Source of the DNA: JBCCGL01 sp039029275
GTDB lineage: Bacteria > Pseudomonadota > Gammaproteobacteria > JBCCGL01
Direction: 5' to 3'
Assembly (NCBI GenBank): GCA_039029275.1
Contig: JBCCGL010000013.1
Coordinates: 1-64,000 of the forward strand
DNA length: 64,000 nucleotides
A model generated the notes under the pieces. That model saw only the letters and a program-made list of their open reading frames with translations, made no database searches and was not told where the DNA came from. Below are positions 41,014 through 48,517 of the stretch, piece by piece. Position 1 is the first letter of the stretch. Every line of letters begins with the position of its first letter. The translations under genes and the position numbers were made by a program.

Positions 41014-41391
41014 TTAAAGCGGGATGCCAGGGGCGCTGATCTCGAAGTCGTAAGCAGGAACGTTTACAGTACCGCCGCCGATAAGGTCTTGCGCGGTACA
41101 GGTCGTAACAATCAAGTCTGTACCATCATCAAGCGCGATATGATTGGCTTCGTTTGTTCCCGGCGCTGTAATGCTCAATGCGTTTTGAGCGGCAACCGTA
41201 ATTTTTCGACCAGACGTATCGCCGTTAGCTTTTGTAAAATCTCCGCTGGTCAGTCCAGCAGCTTCGGCAAGCCCGTATGTCGTAAGGTCAGCAATCGTGC
41301 CCGGCTCTGCTGAACAAATGGTCATCCGTGTGCAGGTTGCAATTTTGTCCAACCCACCATCAATCATTCCGTCGCTAGCAAATCTAGCCAT
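41014..41391 (-). CDS. Putative virion decoration/tail protein (125 aa)
   Basis: Begins MARFASDGMIDGGLDKIATC and is beta-rich with several small Ser/Thr/Ala strands. Similar proteins lie beside fibre genes. The spike starts 16 bp after it in the same direction. Function is inferred from context. Confidence 0.5.
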   Translation of the reverse strand: MARFASDGMIDGGLDKIATCTRMTICSAEPGTIADLTTYGLAEAAGLTSGDFTKANGDTSGRKITVAAQNALSITAPGTNEANHIALDDGTDLIVTTCTAQDLIGGGTVNVPAYDFEISAPGIPL

Positions 41392-41516
41392 TTTTATTGT
41401 TCTCCAGAAATGAAAAAGGCCCGCGATTGCGAGCCTGTAGAAATTGTTATTCTTGTTTTAAGCGAGCGCTTGAATGCCGCACACGAAGTTAACGAATGCG
41501 TAGTAAGCGCGGTACT

Positions 41517-41792
41517 TTATGGCGTCCCGTTTGGCCATGCTTTTATTGCACCAAAGATCAGCAGGCAAAATCCTGCTATCCACTTAATCGCGCTGAATAT
41601 TTTTGCTGTAACCGAAACAAATGAGTTAATTTCTTCTGCTCTTTGCAATATAGGCTCTAACCGCTGCTCAAGACGATCAATCTTTTCGGAATTCGCCTTA
41701 ACCTGCATACGGATCGTGTCTAATCCTGCTTTCTGGTTCTCCCTGCGATCCTTGGTTATCCCTAATGACTTCATTCGCTCTGAATCAGTCAC
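41517..41792 (-). CDS. Coiled-coil protein with C-terminal membrane anchor (91 aa)
   Basis: A long helix (KANSEKIDRLEQRLEPILQRAEEI) ends in a transmembrane segment (IKWIAGFCLLIFGAIKAW). Such proteins in lysis regions are often holins or inner spanins, sometimes called XhlA-like. No endolysin is evident next to it. It overlaps its neighbour by 8 bp. Confidence 0.5.
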   Translation of the reverse strand: MTDSERMKSLGITKDRRENQKAGLDTIRMQVKANSEKIDRLEQRLEPILQRAEEINSFVSVTAKIFSAIKWIAGFCLLIFGAIKAWPNGTP

Positions 41793-41979
41793 CGTGGAGT
41801 ACCTTCATGGCTTCCATACAGTCGGCGCGGTGTTTAATCTCTGCGGCCAACTCGTCACTGATAACCACAGAGTTCTGGTTTCTGTCGTAATCCCGTCCCG
41901 ATTGGTGGGCGTGTGATTTTTTCAATAACGGCGATTGCAGCACGTCTTTCTTGTTATTAGTCATGGCTTGAAAACTCAC
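41785..41979 (-). CDS. Hypothetical phage protein (64 aa)
   Basis: Basic N-terminal half with a helix in the second half (ISDELAAEIKHRADCMEAMK). It overlaps both neighbours. No family is recognised. Confidence 0.45.
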   Translation of the reverse strand: MSFQAMTNNKKDVLQSPLLKKSHAHQSGRDYDRNQNSVVISDELAAEIKHRADCMEAMKVLHGD

Positions 41980-42133
41980 CAGTACCGCGCAGGAAATCGT
42001 CTAATGCTTTATCAATACCCTTAAGCTGCCCGCCAAACGGTTCTCCGTCGTCCTCTGATTTGGCGCGACCTTCGGTGTCAAAATACGTGCACGACAGATC
42101 ACCACCTATTAAGGCGGATTGTTCTAAGGGCAT
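41957..42133 (-). CDS. Hypothetical acidic phage protein (58 aa)
   Basis: I place the start at the ATG at 42133 (MPLEQSALIGGDLSCTYF); the longer frame opens with TTG in the terminator stem. The protein ends KGIDKALDDFLRGTGEF. It is the first gene after the 42.16-kb terminator. Confidence 0.45.
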   Translation of the reverse strand: MPLEQSALIGGDLSCTYFDTEGRAKSEDDGEPFGGQLKGIDKALDDFLRGTGEFSSHD

Positions 42134-42155
42134 AGGGGAAACCAGAAACAAAAAA

Positions 42156-42173
42156 GGCCGCAATTAAGCGGCC
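42156..42173 (-). terminator. Intrinsic terminator between early and late leftward genes
   Basis: GGCCGC-AATTAA-GCGGCC gives a 6-bp GC stem followed on the minus strand by six T. It stands downstream of the candidate antiterminator and upstream of the lysis and structural genes, the location of the lambda tR' kind of terminator. Confidence 0.8.
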
Positions 42174-42305
42174 TGAATCAAATAAACGATACGCGAAAAA
42201 CAGTTAATGTCTTCGCTGATTTAAAGAAAAATGGGAGCAAATATTTTTACCCCACCGTAAAGATATTATCTCATATTTTGGCGGATTTGTCCATGTAAAG
42301 TGATG

Positions 42306-42524
42306 CTAATGATTCTCCATGTAGACATCAACCAACACTAACCGAAGGCATCTAAAATCGTGCCTGTCTTGCAGTTTTTTTGTTGCGCTCATTGCATCGC
42401 ATTCATCAGTGAAAGGTGCTTGGTGATTGATGTCAACGCAATCTTCATACCCAACTTGAATTTCGGGAGGGTCTACTAACCTTCCTTCGTCAGTTAACAC
42501 TTTCCAGTATTTTCCCTTAATCAT
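42306..42524 (-). CDS. Hypothetical phage protein (72 aa)
   Basis: Short protein with KYWKVLTDEGRLVDPP and a later helix. The ATG overlaps the stop of the 42521 gene by 4 bp. No family is recognised. Confidence 0.45.
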   Translation of the reverse strand: MIKGKYWKVLTDEGRLVDPPEIQVGYEDCVDINHQAPFTDECDAMSATKKLQDRHDFRCLRLVLVDVYMENH

Positions 42525-42901
42525 AACCCAGTCACCTTGTGCGCTAACCCAAGCTCGGGATTAAATAAAGATACCCACGTCCAAACATCGCTCAGCTCGA
42601 AAAGTGCCATGACTGAAAGAACAAAAAGTAAAGAACCTGCCGCCGCCGTCCAAAAAAACAAATGTTCTTCAAGACCTCGCTCCCCCTCGTTAATCTTTCC
42701 AATTACACGCTTTCTGAAACCTAAGAGAATGAACCAACATATCGCGACGATGGCCGCAAATGTCGCGCGTGCGGTTATTTCACTGACTGCGCTTACCTGA
42801 ACTGCTGCTAAAGCGGCGTCTGCTACATCTGGCGCATAATTCACAGTGATTGCTTCCAGCTTGTCTAGAATTTCAACTGCTTTTTGTTCCAATTCGCTCA
42901 T
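42521..42901 (-). CDS. Two-helix membrane protein, holin-like (126 aa)
   Basis: Transmembrane helices are seen at FAAIVAICWFILLGF and LFFWTAAAGSLLFVLSVMALF, with an N-terminal amphipathic helix. The topology and location next to late control suggest a holin, but there is no sequence proof. It overlaps the neighbours by 4 bp. Confidence 0.5.
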   Translation of the reverse strand: MSELEQKAVEILDKLEAITVNYAPDVADAALAAVQVSAVSEITARATFAAIVAICWFILLGFRKRVIGKINEGERGLEEHLFFWTAAAGSLLFVLSVMALFELSDVWTWVSLFNPELGLAHKVTGL

Positions 42902-43266
42902 AACCTCAACTCCTTAACCACGTTATCCAAGAGCTTGTAACGCCAATCGCGGTACGTTCTCGGCGTCGTCTTGATGTTGTAATGCTTGCGCAGTATTTCT
43001 ACTGCCTCGTTTGAATTTCTCTCGCTGATGTAGTGCTCAACGAACACGGCGAATAATTTCGGGTTATTTTGCTTAATGTTCCTCAACGCCTGATCCGTTT
43101 CCTGTACCTCCTCCGGCCACGGTGTGACGTTAACGCGGCCAGACCAGCCCCAGCCGCGCAGATCGATAGAACCCGGATGTTTGCTAGGTATTGGCGACGG
43201 CTCGGCACGTTCGGCATGAGCGCGAGCTTTTAACCGCAGGTCTGCTTCAGCGCGTTCAGGAGACAT
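42898..43266 (-). CDS. Candidate late-gene antiterminator/regulator (122 aa)
   Basis: The C-terminal 70 residues (KLFAVFVEHYISERNSNEAVEILRK, in part; then TPRTYRDWRYKLLDNVVKEL) resemble a helix-turn-helix like that of Q-type antiterminators and late regulators. The N-terminal half contains conserved-looking GSIDLRGWGWSGRVNVTPW. It is the last regulator before the 42.16-kb terminator, where lambdoid phages have Q. The call is tentative. Confidence 0.45.
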   Translation of the reverse strand: MSPERAEADLRLKARAHAERAEPSPIPSKHPGSIDLRGWGWSGRVNVTPWPEEVQETDQALRNIKQNNPKLFAVFVEHYISERNSNEAVEILRKHYNIKTTPRTYRDWRYKLLDNVVKELRL

Positions 43267-43459
43267 CGCTTGTAGCCCTATATTCCCAAGTCCAATAACA
43301 ATCTCCCCAACCGCATTCGTATGTGCCCTTTCTCTGGACAGTCTCTAGCCATCGGCAATCGTGGCTACCAAATCGCACTGGATGCCACGCAAACCAGAAA
43401 TGCCACGCGGAAAGACGCTCCATTTTTTCGGCGAAGGTTTCGCCGCAATCAAACCTCAC
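43256..43459 (-). CDS. Trp-rich hypothetical phage protein (67 aa)
   Basis: Starts at a GTG overlapping the phosphoesterase stop (GTGA). Aromatic-rich with paired cysteines (HDCRWLETVQRKGTYECGWGDCYW). Homologous short proteins exist in many phage nin regions, but function is not known. Confidence 0.55.
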   Translation of the reverse strand: MRFDCGETFAEKMERLSAWHFWFAWHPVRFGSHDCRWLETVQRKGTYECGWGDCYWTWEYRATSDVS

Positions 43460-44304
43460 GCCGCAACCTCCACTGGCTCACCAATTCCCATGTAATCTAG
43501 TCCGTACTTCTCCTGCATAAACTTTCTGACGGGCATTTGCTCATACTTCCGGCAAAGGTAATCGAGCGATACCTCCATCAAGTCATATCCTCCGTCACTG
43601 ACTTCATGCTTAACGATAATTCCGCGCCAGTGCGGATTGCCTTGTGGCCCTTTATATTCCTCATCGTGCAGGTACGACGCCCCACAAATCAGCGCTCTCT
43701 GTCTCTCACCGTTCGCAAGAAACCGCTGCGCCATGTCCAATGTTTGGACGTGTCCCATTGAGAAGCTGTGCCCAATGGTTTTCAATCTTGTTGCCGCCAT
43801 TCCCCCGAGGGGTCTGCCGGTCATCGGATTGGCGAAGTAATGCGAGTACGCTACGCCGTCGATTGTCACAACCTCAAGAAACGGGTGTACCTCCCATCCG
43901 TAAAGCTCATAATTCAAATCATCCAGCGTTAGCTTTCCGTCCCACTTCGCATCGTTTTCAATTGAGCGGGTAATCCGGTCTTCGTGGTTGCCAAGCGTCA
44001 GGACTAGACGCGGTTTGTACTGTTTCTCTTTCCAAACTCGGCGCTGATCGTTGTACGTGATTAACGGCTGCATAAGTTTGGCCATGCCGTCACGAGCTGC
44101 CTTTAAGTCATCCTCAACGCGTCGGCCTTCGCTTGCCTTTTTACCCACGTCCCAAAACGACAAACTCGGCATATCAGCAAAGTCGCCAATATTAACCACC
44201 ACATCCGGCTTTATGTTCACGAGATACTTACCGATCCAGTCAAGCTGGTCTGTTGGTGCTTCGGGTCGAACCTGGCAATCAGGAATAAAGAGATGTACCG
44301 ACAT
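43456..44304 (-). CDS. Calcineurin-like metallophosphoesterase (282 aa)
   Basis: The family motifs FIPDCQVRP (D-x-H-like first motif), VVNIGDFADMP (GD), TLGNHEDRI (GNHE) and SMGHVQT (GH) are seen in order. It is a two-metal phosphoesterase; in phages such enzymes may act on nucleic acid ends or signalling nucleotides. It lies between recombination and lysis genes in the leftward operon. Confidence 0.8.
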   Translation of the reverse strand: MSVHLFIPDCQVRPEAPTDQLDWIGKYLVNIKPDVVVNIGDFADMPSLSFWDVGKKASEGRRVEDDLKAARDGMAKLMQPLITYNDQRRVWKEKQYKPRLVLTLGNHEDRITRSIENDAKWDGKLTLDDLNYELYGWEVHPFLEVVTIDGVAYSHYFANPMTGRPLGGMAATRLKTIGHSFSMGHVQTLDMAQRFLANGERQRALICGASYLHDEEYKGPQGNPHWRGIIVKHEVSDGGYDLMEVSLDYLCRKYEQMPVRKFMQEKYGLDYMGIGEPVEVAA

Positions 44305-44313
44305 GCGTAACTC

Positions 44314-44625
44314 CTAAATCGCCTGCCCTTCGTTTTTCGAGTAAACCTCAAAGCAAAGCTGAGGATCGAAGTCTTCGAAACGGTCAACACCGGGACATTG
44401 GTAAACAGACGAACTACCGAGAAAGCCGCAATACTTCATGGGCTTATCGCAGTACGCAGGTTTACCACCGATAAACAGCGTCCATGCGTTAGGCTCAGCA
44501 TTTACTTCTTCAGGCTCCACAACTGCCTGTTGTGTTGGCGCTGCGCATCCCGGTAATAGAACGACTGTTACCAAGAACAACGCTAAAATCAGCCCAATAC
44601 TTTGAACAATACTTTTTAGTTGCAT
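44314..44625 (-). CDS. Small lipoprotein (103 aa)
   Basis: An N-terminal signal (IGLILALFLVTVVLLPGCAA) ends in a lipobox LPGC. The mature part has five cysteines. It may be an outer-membrane lipoprotein such as an o-spanin or an entry-exclusion protein, but no motif decides. Confidence 0.6.
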   Translation of the reverse strand: MQLKSIVQSIGLILALFLVTVVLLPGCAAPTQQAVVEPEEVNAEPNAWTLFIGGKPAYCDKPMKYCGFLGSSSVYQCPGVDRFEDFDPQLCFEVYSKNEGQAI

Positions 44626-44626
44626 C

Positions 44627-44944
44627 TCACTTCCCCTCTATGATTTCAATTGCCTGTGCTGGCGTAGTCGCAAATCCCGCCAGCGCCCCTACCTCTCGTG
44701 CTTCGTTAATAAATCTCAATTGCTCTGCTGTTTTTTCTGTTTGCTCGCCCTTCACTTCGATGTACACGCCTTTCCCGTATTTGTTCAGGCCGTGAATATC
44801 GGGGCAGCCTTTAAAGCCAAATCGAACACGCCTCCCGTTCATCTTGGCTACGCCGCTGTTCATGCGTTCAGCCCAAACGATGTCGGGGTGCGCTTTAACC
44901 ACTTCGAGAATGGTTTTTTGTATTTCGGTTTCGTTCGGAACCAT
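44627..44944 (-). CDS. VRR-NUC domain nuclease (105 aa)
   Basis: A compact PD-(D/E)xK nuclease. The motif GCPDIHGLNKYGKGVYIEVKGEQT carries the catalytic Asp and the ExK pair, and the C-terminal helix TPAQAIEIIEG is standard. Such enzymes cut branched DNA. It sits with other recombination genes. Confidence 0.85.
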   Translation of the reverse strand: MVPNETEIQKTILEVVKAHPDIVWAERMNSGVAKMNGRRVRFGFKGCPDIHGLNKYGKGVYIEVKGEQTEKTAEQLRFINEAREVGALAGFATTPAQAIEIIEGK

Positions 44945-44953
44945 CAGAAAAAC

Positions 44954-45241
44954 TCAAACAAACTGAAAAACCAACCACCCAAAACCAAGCGCCACAATGG
45001 GTCGGGCAATTAAAAATCCAACCGTCCTGCCCCAATCGACTTCTTTGCTTTGCGCGTCGTGCTGATAGGTGAAATACGAGACAACCATTGCCAATCCAAT
45101 TGCGATTGGAATGGATAACTCAGGTACGCCAAAAGTTGGAGCTACGAACCATCCCCACAAAACACTAATGACAAAACCAGTGACAATCGTGCTCACCAAA
45201 AGCGCACCCATCACAAGTCCAACAATAAAAAATGTACTCAT
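44954..45241 (-). CDS. Small membrane protein (95 aa)
   Basis: Three hydrophobic segments (FFIVGLVMGALLVSTIVTGFV, in part; then SIPIAIGLAMVVSYF; TVGFLIARPIVALGFGWLVF). No family is recognised. It is in a 4-bp overlap with the Ref gene. Confidence 0.5.
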   Translation of the reverse strand: MSTFFIVGLVMGALLVSTIVTGFVISVLWGWFVAPTFGVPELSIPIAIGLAMVVSYFTYQHDAQSKEVDWGRTVGFLIARPIVALGFGWLVFQFV

Positions 45242-45555
45242 ACCCTTTCCCCCTCTAGCTCTTTAACCATTGGCCATATACCAACCTCCGCTGCTGCGTT
45301 AACAATTTCCAAAATGTGTTCCTGTTCCCCGTACTTCGCTATCCATTCTTTTTTGTTCCCGTGGATGCTTAACGGGGTTTCGTGATTGCCGCTCTGGTGG
45401 TGATGCCAGCAAAGCGGAATAACGTCTTTCTCGCGTCCGCGCTTTCTGCCAAAAGGATGATGTAACGAAGGCTCAACCCATTTGCCGTAATCCACGTAAC
45501 AGCAGTAACAGCCAAGTGCCGCTACTGCGTTGTAGTGTTTTTTCAAGCTAGTCAC
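45238..45555 (-). CDS. Ref-type RecA-dependent nuclease (105 aa)
   Basis: The region LHHPFGRKRGREKDVIPLCWHHH and HGNKKEWIAKYGEQEHIL matches the P1 Ref family (recombination enhancement function), an HNH-like nuclease that cuts DNA with RecA. Two cysteines (CYCC) precede the core. The GTG start at 45555 overlaps the upstream gene; longer starts would overlap it more. Confidence 0.8.
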   Translation of the reverse strand: MTSLKKHYNAVAALGCYCCYVDYGKWVEPSLHHPFGRKRGREKDVIPLCWHHHQSGNHETPLSIHGNKKEWIAKYGEQEHILEIVNAAAEVGIWPMVKELEGERV

Positions 45556-45871
45556 TATGTCTAAACCCTTTTGAGCGAAGCAAATCACCTAGCAAAAGTG
45601 CGGCACGGCGGCCGCAATACGGCCCATAACAAACGCTCCTATGTTTAATAAGCTGGCCGCTCGCATAAGGATGATTCGCGATCCAAATCGTTACTCCATC
45701 GATTGACGCCGTACACCCACCGTCATTAACTATTATTTCCGGGTCATCCAATAACTTCGCTCGTAAACTCCTATCCCACTCCTTGTCAGTCCACCCGTTT
45801 CTGATCCAACACATAGGGGTAAGCAGAACACGGAGTAACAACATCGATTCCTTTAAATATCGATTCTTCAT
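45548..45871 (-). CDS. Hypothetical nin-region protein (107 aa)
   Basis: The ATG at 45871 (MKNRYLKESMLLLRVLLTPM) has GAAGG nine bases upstream; the longer frame starts inside NinB. The C-terminal half is basic and cysteine-containing (YGPYCGRRAALLLGDLL). No family is recognised. Confidence 0.55.
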   Translation of the reverse strand: MKNRYLKESMLLLRVLLTPMCWIRNGWTDKEWDRSLRAKLLDDPEIIVNDGGCTASIDGVTIWIANHPYASGQLIKHRSVCYGPYCGRRAALLLGDLLRSKGFRHSD

Positions 45872-45872
45872 A

Positions 45873-46292
45873 TCAACCTTCCCTCGCCGAAATCGGCACA
45901 TTCAAATCAACAGCGGTTGCCGTTAAAAACTCAATGTATTCGCTCATCTTTTGCTGGCTAAACCTGCTCGTACTTTGGCCCAACATCACAAAACCGTTGC
46001 GCTCAAGGTTTGGAGCCATCCGCTGCAACGTTTCGAATGACGCGGTGGTCAAATGCTTCCAGTCTTCGGCAGAGAGTTTTGCCGCCTCGCCGTTTACCTC
46101 CCATGCCTTCGCGCGTGAAAAGTCAGCGAGCAATTTCCACATCAGCGCGTTTTGCTCAACGCTGCGTTTGGTTTTCGCGTTAGTCACTTTGATTTCGACT
46201 TCATTGTTTTCACACCAGCGCCTTGCAACTTCGCGATGAACCAGTTTGATCAATGGGTCAATTTCCATTCCTCGGCGTAAGTAAAAGTTCAT
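45873..46292 (-). CDS. ninB: NinB-family recombination protein (139 aa)
   Basis: The start MNFYLRRGMEIDPLIKLVHR at 46292 has GGAG upstream. The centre KTKRSVEQNALMWKLLADFSR and the segment LSAEDWKHLTTASF match the NinB/Orf family, which helps RecA or the phage annealing protein load on SSB-coated DNA. It overlaps the HTH gene by 4 bp. Confidence 0.85.
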   Translation of the reverse strand: MNFYLRRGMEIDPLIKLVHREVARRWCENNEVEIKVTNAKTKRSVEQNALMWKLLADFSRAKAWEVNGEAAKLSAEDWKHLTTASFETLQRMAPNLERNGFVMLGQSTSRFSQQKMSEYIEFLTATAVDLNVPISAREG

Positions 46293-46636
46293 GCTGAGCG
46301 CTTCTCCATGCATTTCTCACATCCCCGCAAGTAACGCGAAACTGTGGAATGACTGGTGCCTATCTCAGCGGCAATTTCATTGACGCGTGCGCCAGAGAGA
46401 AACCTCTCGCGCACCTGCGCTTTAACCTTTTCTCGCAACGCCGAGTCGATTTGCAGCGCGCTGACCTTCATCGTTTCTTTCTGGTTTTTCTCGAACAGTT
46501 TTCTCGGGAGCGATGACAGCACCCAGTCGTCGTTCAACCAAATGAAGATTTTCTCGCGAGCGCCGATCTTGTACTTGTTGCCGTTTATGGTTTTGATTTC
46601 GGAAGTGCTGGCACTCTGTTGATTTTCTGTAGTCAT
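46289..46636 (-). CDS. HTH protein with C-terminal resolvase-like helix-turn-helix (115 aa)
   Basis: Starts at ATG 46636 behind GGAG. The C-terminal part FLSGARVNEIAAEIGTSHSTVSRYLRGCEKC is a clear helix-turn-helix. The N-terminal part has KIGAREKIFIWLNDDWVLSS, an unknown small domain. It is a likely phage regulator. Confidence 0.6.
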   Translation of the reverse strand: MTTENQQSASTSEIKTINGNKYKIGAREKIFIWLNDDWVLSSLPRKLFEKNQKETMKVSALQIDSALREKVKAQVRERFLSGARVNEIAAEIGTSHSTVSRYLRGCEKCMEKRSA

Positions 46637-46775
46637 GGATTGAGACTCCAAACATTGATTTGAACCACGCGAACCAATCGTCATGCTTTTTCGGTTTTGA
46701 CCGTCGGTTCCATCGCCAGGCGAACATGGCGGCGTAGAATTTTTTTTCGGCTTGTGTGTATTGGTGATCATTCAC
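46422..46775 (-). CDS. Possible overlapping gene with Trp-rich N-terminus (117 aa)
   Basis: A GTG at 46775, overlapping the previous stop, opens a frame whose first 45 residues (AEKKFYAAMFAWRWNRRSKP and WFAWFKSMFGVSIHD) look like a genuine protein. The rest, after 46636, overlaps the HTH gene and looks like shadow sequence. Either the gene really ends late or a frameshift has removed a stop. Confidence 0.4.
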   Translation of the reverse strand: MNDHQYTQAEKKFYAAMFAWRWNRRSKPKKHDDWFAWFKSMFGVSIHDYRKSTECQHFRNQNHKRQQVQDRRSRENLHLVERRLGAVIAPEKTVREKPERNDEGQRAANRLGVARKG

Positions 46776-47415
46776 TTGCAGCTTTCAGGAGCTTTGGGTC
46801 TTCAGGAACAAATTCAGAGAGCAGCACCGCTTCAGATTTTTCGCCGCCGCCGTTGCGCATTACCGTCAACGCGAGCTGCGAGTTTCCGATCAACATTGGT
46901 TCGTCATGCTCATAGCCGTCGCGGCCATTTTCAGAACCGACGATGCCGATAAGCTTTTTTGGATAATTGAAATTTTGGCGTCGCGCGTAACCGCGATAAC
47001 GTTGCTCAAACTCTCGCGCTCGAAACTGCAAATCATCTGCGTTTGTTCGGCACAGCTCTGGCCAAGAACCCATGTCAGCGAGCGCCGCATGAATCGCGGG
47101 ATCATCAAACACAACAGAGCGGTACGCCCCTACTCTGCTTAACGCTTTTTGAACTTTTCCCCACGCCATTTGGGCGCGGTCTTGTCCGCTACCCTCGATT
47201 AGTCGAACAAGGTCTGCAGGCTTCGGTGCAAACTGCCCTTGATCTGGATCGCCTGCGTGTTGCGAAAACGCGGAACGAACTGATGCCAAGTCATACCGCT
47301 TGAGAACTTCCCAATACACGCCGACTTGGAACTTGCTCACGTCTTTGCCGTAGAAAGACAAAACGTCTATCAGTAATTCACTGAAGCTCTGGAATTCATC
47401 AACCTGCATTTGCAA
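46768..47415 (-). CDS. DUF6475-like replication accessory/helicase-loader protein (215 aa)
   Basis: N-terminal helices with QVGVYWEVLKRYDLASVRSAFSQHA and PKPADLVRLIEG match the phage replication-accessory class found next to O-like initiators. The remainder has RGYARRQNFNYPKKLIGIV. It overlaps the initiator gene by 17 bp. It probably recruits the host helicase to the phage origin. Confidence 0.65.
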   Translation of the reverse strand: MQMQVDEFQSFSELLIDVLSFYGKDVSKFQVGVYWEVLKRYDLASVRSAFSQHAGDPDQGQFAPKPADLVRLIEGSGQDRAQMAWGKVQKALSRVGAYRSVVFDDPAIHAALADMGSWPELCRTNADDLQFRAREFEQRYRGYARRQNFNYPKKLIGIVGSENGRDGYEHDEPMLIGNSQLALTVMRNGGGEKSEAVLLSEFVPEDPKLLKAASE

Positions 47416-48517
47416 ACTCCAGTGCCGCTTCAGCAGCTACGCGCTTGTTTCGTTCGTGAAGTGATTCGGCTTTGTTTTGCGCTGCCGGTGGTGAGTGGTA
47501 ATTCCTGATGAACCTATCAATCTGATCTGCATCCTTGAACACGATGTGGACGCCGTCGTACCTCTGCCCTCGTTCGTTGTCACCAAGATTGTGCGGTGTC
47601 TGCATCATCCCCTTGACCGCTAGAATCAGTTGATCAACGGAGTAACCAAGCTTGAGTGCGTTGCGGATAAGTTTTTTTCGTTTCTCGTCGAGCGCGGTTT
47701 GCTTGTGCCCGGTTTCTTGTTTCCAAGTTTCGAAAACGGTTTCAACATCCGACCGCGTGTCGTCGTCAGACGACAAGGGTTTTGACTTTCTTCCCTGTTC
47801 CCTGTTCCCTGTTCCCTGTTCCCTGTTCCTACGTGGAGCATTCGAGAATCCTCGCGAATCCTCGCGAGAAACTACACCTTCGCCCAGATCATTTAAGGTT
47901 GACAGAAATTCGAACCAGTCCTTTGTTCCTTTTGATCGATTACAATGTTGGCACGCTAAAACTATGTTTTCACAGGCGTTTTCCCCGCCTTTAAACTCCG
48001 CCTCCAAGTGATCAAGCTCTAATCCTGGGAAGGTAACCCACCCACTTGGGCGGCCACTGTGAAGCCGATGCCAAGAAATTCTCCCCTCTGACCCGCAGTA
48101 GTAGCATGCTGCATCAGTTCTCTCTCCGGGCTTGCATCCGTACTTCTCGGCGACTTCTCGGCGAACCGAGTTAGGTATCGCGAGCTTTCGCGAGCCTTCG
48201 CGAAAAATCTTGGATTTGCCCGGCTTATCAACCCTTTGGTGTTTTTCCCAATTTGCAACTTTTAGAAAAGAATAACCGTCTTCAGTAACGTGATATTCAA
48301 GCCTGTTAGATGAAATAAAGAACTGAACCCAATCATCTACATCAAGGGAGCTTTCGCGAGGCATTACCTCCAGCGCTAAGCGTTCGATCTCGTCGTGAAT
48401 AAACCCATGATCGTCAGAGCATGAGATCAGGGCTAAAAACATTAATCGGCCCTCATGAGGAAGACCGACCATGAACGGATCAGTCCAAAATTCTGGCTTG
48501 ATCGTGCGAATTCTCAC
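47399..48517 (-). CDS. Phage replication initiator with embedded HNH domain (372 aa)
   Basis: The first 100 residues (RIRTIKPEFWTDPFMVGLPH; ISSNRLEYHVTEDGYSFLKV) form the winged-helix DNA-binding domain of phage O-like proteins. Near 135-205 lies an HNH-type zinc nuclease core: ACYYCGSEG, LELDHLEAEF, then ENIVLACQHCNRSKGTKDW. The end holds a helical domain (LIRNALKLGYSVDQLILAVK). A short repetitive linker NREQGTGNREQG is encoded by a heptanucleotide repeat. TCGCGA repeats lie within the gene and may be the origin. Confidence 0.75.
   Translation of the reverse strand: MRIRTIKPEFWTDPFMVGLPHEGRLMFLALISCSDDHGFIHDEIERLALEVMPRESSLDVDDWVQFFISSNRLEYHVTEDGYSFLKVANWEKHQRVDKPGKSKIFREGSRKLAIPNSVRREVAEKYGCKPGERTDAACYYCGSEGRISWHRLHSGRPSGWVTFPGLELDHLEAEFKGGENACENIVLACQHCNRSKGTKDWFEFLSTLNDLGEGVVSREDSRGFSNAPRRNREQGTGNREQGRKSKPLSSDDDTRSDVETVFETWKQETGHKQTALDEKRKKLIRNALKLGYSVDQLILAVKGMMQTPHNLGDNERGQRYDGVHIVFKDADQIDRFIRNYHSPPAAQNKAESLHERNKRVAAEAALEFANAG
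47791..47829. repeat. Heptanucleotide repeat (TTCCCTG)5 in the replication gene
   Basis: Five complete TTCCCTG units and a partial sixth run from 47791 to 47829. As seven is not a multiple of three, gain or loss of one unit shifts the frame of the last 125 or so codons. Confidence 0.75.
47852..48359. repeat. Iteron-like TCGCGA repeats in the replication gene
   Basis: TCGCGA occurs at 48178, 48188 and 48198 with exact 10-bp steps, at 47852 and 47862 with the same step, and at 48354. Two TTCTCGGCGA copies (48144, 48155) precede the triple set. The step equals one helical turn, so bound protein would stack on one face. Confidence 0.5.
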
